Positions 22,624 to 24,633 of a stretch of DNA of 24,633 bases are shown piece by piece. The notes below the pieces were generated by a model that did no database searches, was not told the DNA's origin, and saw nothing but the letters and a program-made list of their open reading frames with translations. Origin of the DNA: DAOQAK01 sp043801235 (GTDB taxonomy: Bacteria > Bacteroidota > Bacteroidia > Bacteroidales > CG2-30-32-10); NCBI GenBank assembly GCA_043801235.1, contig JAZDMF010000020.1:1-24633 (forward strand), in the 5' to 3' direction. The position numbers and the translations under genes are program-made. Numbering within the stretch: position 1 is the stretch's first letter; the number at the start of each line of letters is the position of its first letter.

Positions 22624-24633
22624 ATGTCAGAACATATTCCCGAAACCAAAAGTTTGCCCGAAAATGCTTACCGCGAGCTGAAAGAGGGCGAAGAATATAA
22701 ACCTGTAATGCCCGCCGGCAGCCCGTTTCCAGAAGTAACACTCTGGTCTGTAGGGATGGGTATTTTAATGGCGCTGATTTTTTCAGCTGCTGCCGCCTAT
22801 TCCGGATTAAAGATCGGGCAGGTGTTTGAAGCCGCCATCCCCATTTCAATTATCGCTGTGGGGGCATCAGCGGCCGCACGCAGAAAAAACGCACTGGGGC
22901 AGAACGTAATTATCCAAAGTATCGGCGCATGTTCCGGCGTTATTGTTGCCGGAGCTGTTTTTACAATTCCCGGGCTTTATATACTTCAGTCAAAGTATCC
23001 GGAAATTACCGTTGATTTCTGGCAGATATTTTTCTCATCGCTGCTCGGGGGGTTCCTTGGAATTCTTTTCCTTATACCCTTCCGTAAATATTTTGTGAAA
23101 GATCAGCATGGCAAACTTCCTTTCCCGGAAGCTACAGCCACCACAGAGATCCTGATGACAGGCGAAAAAGGTGGAAGCGGGGCACGGTTGCTTATTGTAA
23201 GCGGACTGATCGGAGGCGTTTTTGATTTTGCATTTACTTATTTAAAACTCTGGGGTGAAATAATTACTTCAAAAGTTTTACCATATGGAACTGAACTTGC
23301 AGAAAAAACCAAAATTGTTTTTAAACTGAATGTGAGCGCCCTTATATTCAGCTTTGGCTACCTTATTGGCCTCAGATATGCACTGATCATTACAGTAGGT
23401 TCATTATTGTCATGGTTCGTCTTTATCCCATTAGTCAATGAAATCGGAAATATTGTTGCATCGCTGAACGGAGGCGTGAATCCTTTTGGAGCCTTGTCAG
23501 CCGAGATTATTTTCAAAACCTATGTGCGGCCGATAGGTATCGGAGCTATTGCTATGGCGGGAATTATTGGCATTATTAAATCATCCGGTGTAATCGGAGG
23601 CGCGTTTAAACTTGCTTTTGGAATGGGGGCAAAAACTCATGCCGATCATAAAATTGAAAGAACCCAGAAAGACCTGAAAATGTCGTTTGTGATGCTGTTC
23701 CTTTTCCTGACACTTGTTGCTGTTTTCCTTTTCCTTATTCTCGGAGTGCATATCACCTTTGTTCAGGCAATCGTTGCATTGCTTACCATTCTCATTATTT
23801 CCTTTTTGTTTACAACAGTCGCAGCGAATGCAATTGCAATTGTTGGAACCAATCCTGTATCCGGCATGACGCTGATGACATTGATATTATCTTCTGTAGT
23901 GCTGGTTTCCGTTGGTCTAAAAGGATGGCAGGGAATGGTAAGTTCGCTTATAATAGGAGGTATTGTGTGTACTGCGCTTTCCATGGCAGGAGGTTTTATA
24001 ACCGACTTAAAAGTGGGCTATTGGCTGGGAACCACGCCGGCAAAACAGCAATCATACAAATTCCTCGGAACACTGGTTTCTGCTGCTACTGTGGGATTTG
24101 TAATTTTCATTTTGAACCGGGTTTTTGGTTTTGTACAGACAAGTGAACACGATAACCCGATGGTTGCACCCCAGGCAAACGCTATGGCTGCTATAATTGA
24201 GCCCTTAATGTCGGGAAGCGGCGTCAGCTGGATACTGCTCGCTATTGGCGCATTCATTTCAATTCTTGTGAACTGGTTAAAAATATCACCCCTGGCTTTT
24301 GCTCTTGGAATGTTCATCCCGCTTGATCTCAACACGCCGCTTGTTGTAGGCGGGTTGCTGAATCACTGGTTCAACAAGAGTTCTAAGAATAAAAAGTTGG
24401 TAAATGCAAGAAACCAGCGCGGAATTTTAATTTCTTCAGGATTCATTGCTGGTGCCGCCTTATTTGGAGTCATTGGAGCGATAATTTTATTTATCACAGG
24501 TAAAGAAGATTCAATGAATTTGATTGACTGGAGCAAAATATCCAACGGAGAGACCATATCACAGATTTTGGCATTTGTTGCATTCGCAATATTGATTTGT
24601 TATTTTATCTGGGAATCGTTCCGTGCAAAAGAA
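22624..24633 (+). CDS. OPT family oligopeptide transporter (runs off window)
   Basis: 670 codons without a stop to the window edge; bacterial members are 600-750 aa, so it is nearly complete. A proton-coupled importer of peptides or metal-chelate compounds in the inner membrane. A hydrophilic N-terminus (SLPENAYRELKEGEEYKPVM) is followed by 14 or more hydrophobic helices from residue ~40. Family signatures: AAYSGLKIGQVFEAAIP at ~58, KLPFPEATATTEIL at ~162, NPVSGMTLMTL at ~412 (the conserved NPxSGMT), and MVAPQANAMAAII at ~515. It falls in the bacterial OPT branch. Start ATG at 22624 follows an A-rich tract; no exact TAnnTTTG is seen. A broken relative lies at 18745. The MITE-like element ends 69 nt upstream and may affect its expression. 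Confidence 0.93.
   Translation, partial: MSEHIPETKSLPENAYRELKEGEEYKPVMPAGSPFPEVTLWSVGMGILMALIFSAAAAYSGLKIGQVFEAAIPISIIAVGASAAARRKNALGQNVIIQSIGACSGVIVAGAVFTIPGLYILQSKYPEITVDFWQIFFSSLLGGFLGILFLIPFRKYFVKDQHGKLPFPEATATTEILMTGEKGGSGARLLIVSGLIGGVFDFAFTYLKLWGEIITSKVLPYGTELAEKTKIVFKLNVSALIFSFGYLIGLRYALIITVGSLLSWFVFIPLVNEIGNIVASLNGGVNPFGALSAEIIFKTYVRPIGIGAIAMAGIIGIIKSSGVIGGAFKLAFGMGAKTHADHKIERTQKDLKMSFVMLFLFLTLVAVFLFLILGVHITFVQAIVALLTILIISFLFTTVAANAIAIVGTNPVSGMTLMTLILSSVVLVSVGLKGWQGMVSSLIIGGIVCTALSMAGGFITDLKVGYWLGTTPAKQQSYKFLGTLVSAATVGFVIFILNRVFGFVQTSEHDNPMVAPQANAMAAIIEPLMSGSGVSWILLAIGAFISILVNWLKISPLAFALGMFIPLDLNTPLVVGGLLNHWFNKSSKNKKLVNARNQRGILISSGFIAGAALFGVIGAIILFITGKEDSMNLIDWSKISNGETISQILAFVAFAILICYFIWESFRAKE

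Overview
The window comes from a Bacteroidota (CFB-group) bacterium, probably an environmental or uncultured lineage. Four large secreted proteins carry type IX secretion (T9SS) C-terminal sorting domains. Several genes and the tRNA are preceded by the CFB -7 promoter element TAnnTTTG. The core block coaX / outer-membrane protein / lptC / corC-like / ppiD-like has the gene order typical of this phylum. Base composition is AT-rich and intergenic DNA is rich in small palindromic repeats.

Left part (1-9006, mostly minus strand). Two large T9SS cargo proteins share a ~118-residue repeat module: five tandem copies in the 996-aa protein and one copy in the 1230-aa protein, which also has a lamin-tail domain. 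An intrinsic terminator separates them. Just beyond the end of the 996-aa gene lies an orphan piece of another sorting domain in a different frame, a gene relic. A ~930-bp gap follows; it contains a 29-codon membrane mini-ORF with an AGGAGG ribosome binding site. Next is a two-TM membrane protein whose soluble part looks internally duplicated.

Middle part (9143-16405, mostly plus strand). A small membrane/coiled-coil protein is separated from a convergent tRNA-Phe(GAA) by a symmetrical bidirectional terminator. The housekeeping envelope cluster follows: CoaX (CoA synthesis), a beta-barrel outer-membrane protein, the lipoprotein LptC (LPS export), a CNNM/CorC transporter and a PpiD-like periplasmic foldase with its own promoter. 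These act in cofactor supply and in building the outer membrane. Two related imperfect inverted repeats sit in the gaps before coaX and ppiD.

Right part (16508-24633, accessory). A membrane acyltransferase and an SH3-type secreted protein diverge from a 76-bp region with a -7 element in each direction. Next comes a truncated, start-less copy of the OPT oligopeptide transporter gene that stops at a sequence ATTAAGAAACTGTTTTGA. Two paralogous T9SS proteins built of ~41-residue WD/BNR-like repeats follow. After them is a 221-bp element with perfect 20-bp terminal inverted repeats carrying the same end sequence, and then the intact OPT gene, which runs off the window. The repeat of this end sequence at the truncation point suggests a mobile or recombinogenic element that broke one of two tandem OPT genes. 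One propeller gene also contains a 16-bp perfect palindrome inserted in frame in its sorting domain. I recognise no dedicated defence or catalytic system; the notable content is this repeat-driven remodelling.
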